DNA of 5,650 bases from Candidatus Peregrinibacteria bacterium. Its GTDB lineage: Bacteria > Patescibacteriota > Gracilibacteria > Peribacterales > Peribacteraceae. The translations under genes were made by a program, and so were the position numbers. Shown one piece after another: positions 5,001 to 5,650 of this stretch (position 1 is its first letter; each line of letters starts with the position of its first letter). The notes beneath the pieces were generated by a model. It was not told the DNA's origin. It saw only the letters and a program-made list of their open reading frames with translations, and did not search any database. The stretch lies in contig VGKZ01000074.1 in the NCBI GenBank assembly GCA_016866815.1, positions 1 through 5,650 of the forward strand, in the 5' to 3' direction.

Positions 5001-5650
5001 GTGCTGCCAATGCCATTGAAGTACAGGACGTGTGTCTCTCGCTCGGGGGGCACACGATTCTTGATGCAGTGAGCTTCGCCATTCCACAAGGCCGCTATGT
5101 TGGCATCGTTGGTCCGAACGGTGGCGGGAAGACGACCTTGCTCAGAATCATCTTGGGATTGCTGCGTCCGACGCACGGAGAAGTCACGGTCTTCGGTGAG
5201 TCGCCGTTTTTAGCCCGCAGGCGAGGAAAAATCGGCTATGTCCCACAGCGCATCGCGCAGGCGGACATTCCGTTTCCGATATCTGTAGAGGAGATCGTGT
5301 GGAGCGGCAGAACTCCGGCCATCGGTGTGGGCAACCGGCGATCCCGATGCGACCGTGAGGCTGTGGAGGAAGTGATGGATCGCGTCAATGTCACGCATCT
5401 CAGGCACCGTCTCGTCGGCAATCTCTCAGGGGGCGAGAGGCAGCGCGTCTTCATCGCCCGTTCGCTCGCAGCAGACCCCTCGCTTCTCATCCTCGATGAA
5501 CCGACGACGGGCGTCGATATTGCAGCGAAGGAGGAGTTCTACGCACTGCTCAAGACCCTCAACGCCGACTTGGGACTGACCATCCTCTTCGTCTCACATG
5601 ATATCGAAGTGATGACGAGCGAAGTCGCCTTCGTGCTCGCGCTGAATCAA
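4997..5650 (+). CDS. znuC: ZnuC: ATPase subunit of the zinc ABC importer (partial, 3' end outside window)
   Basis: This frame is open from the ATG at 4997 to the window edge, giving 218 residues without a stop, so most of a typical 230-270-residue ATPase is present. The motifs are in order and intact: Walker A GPNGGGKTT (39-47), Q-loop Q84 in YVPQ, signature LSGGERQR (143-150), Walker B LLILDEPT (163-170) and switch histidine H201 in SHD. The PQR-x-x-x-x-x-x-x-PF segment after the Q-loop is typical of zinc/manganese importer ATPases. It drives transport of the metal delivered by ZnuA through a ZnuB permease, whose gene is expected just downstream. The start overlaps the znuA stop by the ATGA arrangement, indicating translational coupling; no ribosome site is visible. 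MntB/TroB-type manganese ATPases are close relatives, so zinc is assigned from context. Confidence 0.92.
   Translation, partial: MSAANAIEVQDVCLSLGGHTILDAVSFAIPQGRYVGIVGPNGGGKTTLLRIILGLLRPTHGEVTVFGESPFLARRRGKIGYVPQRIAQADIPFPISVEEIVWSGRTPAIGVGNRRSRCDREAVEEVMDRVNVTHLRHRLVGNLSGGERQRVFIARSLAADPSLLILDEPTTGVDIAAKEEFYALLKTLNADLGLTILFVSHDIEVMTSEVAFVLALNQ

Noticed and set aside
1..5650. CRISPR arrays, tRNA or rRNA genes, defence systems
   Set aside because: I see no regularly spaced repeats, tRNA-like cloverleaf or rRNA landmarks. Apart from the transposase end, the protein-coding genes form a metal-homeostasis cluster plus the RRM gene.

Overview
The window is most simply read as a bacterial zinc-starvation locus, all genes on the + strand. 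It has two transcription units, each headed by a near-identical AT-rich palindrome that looks like the operator of a Zur (zinc-sensing Fur-family) repressor. Base composition is mid-50s % G+C by eye. TGA is the stop codon of four genes, so the genetic code is not one that reassigns TGA. No gene has a recognisable Shine-Dalgarno sequence, and three have pyrimidine-rich leaders. The host cannot be named from this window. A little-studied lineage, possibly Patescibacteria/Peregrinibacteria-like, would fit the RRM protein and the missing ribosome sites, but this is a weak inference.

Layout. Bases 1-101 hold the last 32 codons of a DDE-type transposase or integrase, the edge of a probable mobile element. 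Bases 102-329 have no convincing gene but contain an 11-bp hairpin. At 330-352 lies Zur-like palindrome 1, overlapping the -35 of a promoter candidate. Unit 1 follows: a 450-aa COG0523/CobW-family metal-handling GTPase with an inserted domain (461-1813), a Zur repressor with both zinc sites intact (1819-2241), and a second, YciC/ZigA-like COG0523 protein whose nucleotide-binding motifs are degraded (2257-3348). Gaps within unit 1 are 5 and 15 nt.

At 3381-3401 is Zur-like palindrome 2, with the same promoter geometry. Unit 2 contains a tandem-RRM RNA-binding protein (3488-4024), the zinc-binding lipoprotein ZnuA (4050-5000) and the ATPase ZnuC (4997 to beyond the window end). The permease gene znuB is expected next but lies outside.

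Inferred working: with enough zinc, Zur binds both palindromes and blocks both promoters, including its own. When zinc falls, the ZnuABC importer is made together with two COG0523 proteins, a family linked to delivering or rationing metal. The unusual member is the two-RRM protein, placed first in the importer unit directly behind a Zur-like box. It is a candidate post-transcriptional arm of the zinc response. Other points worth a second look are the degenerate COG0523 paralogue, the inserted domain in the first COG0523 protein, and alternative hairpins in the unit 1 leader.
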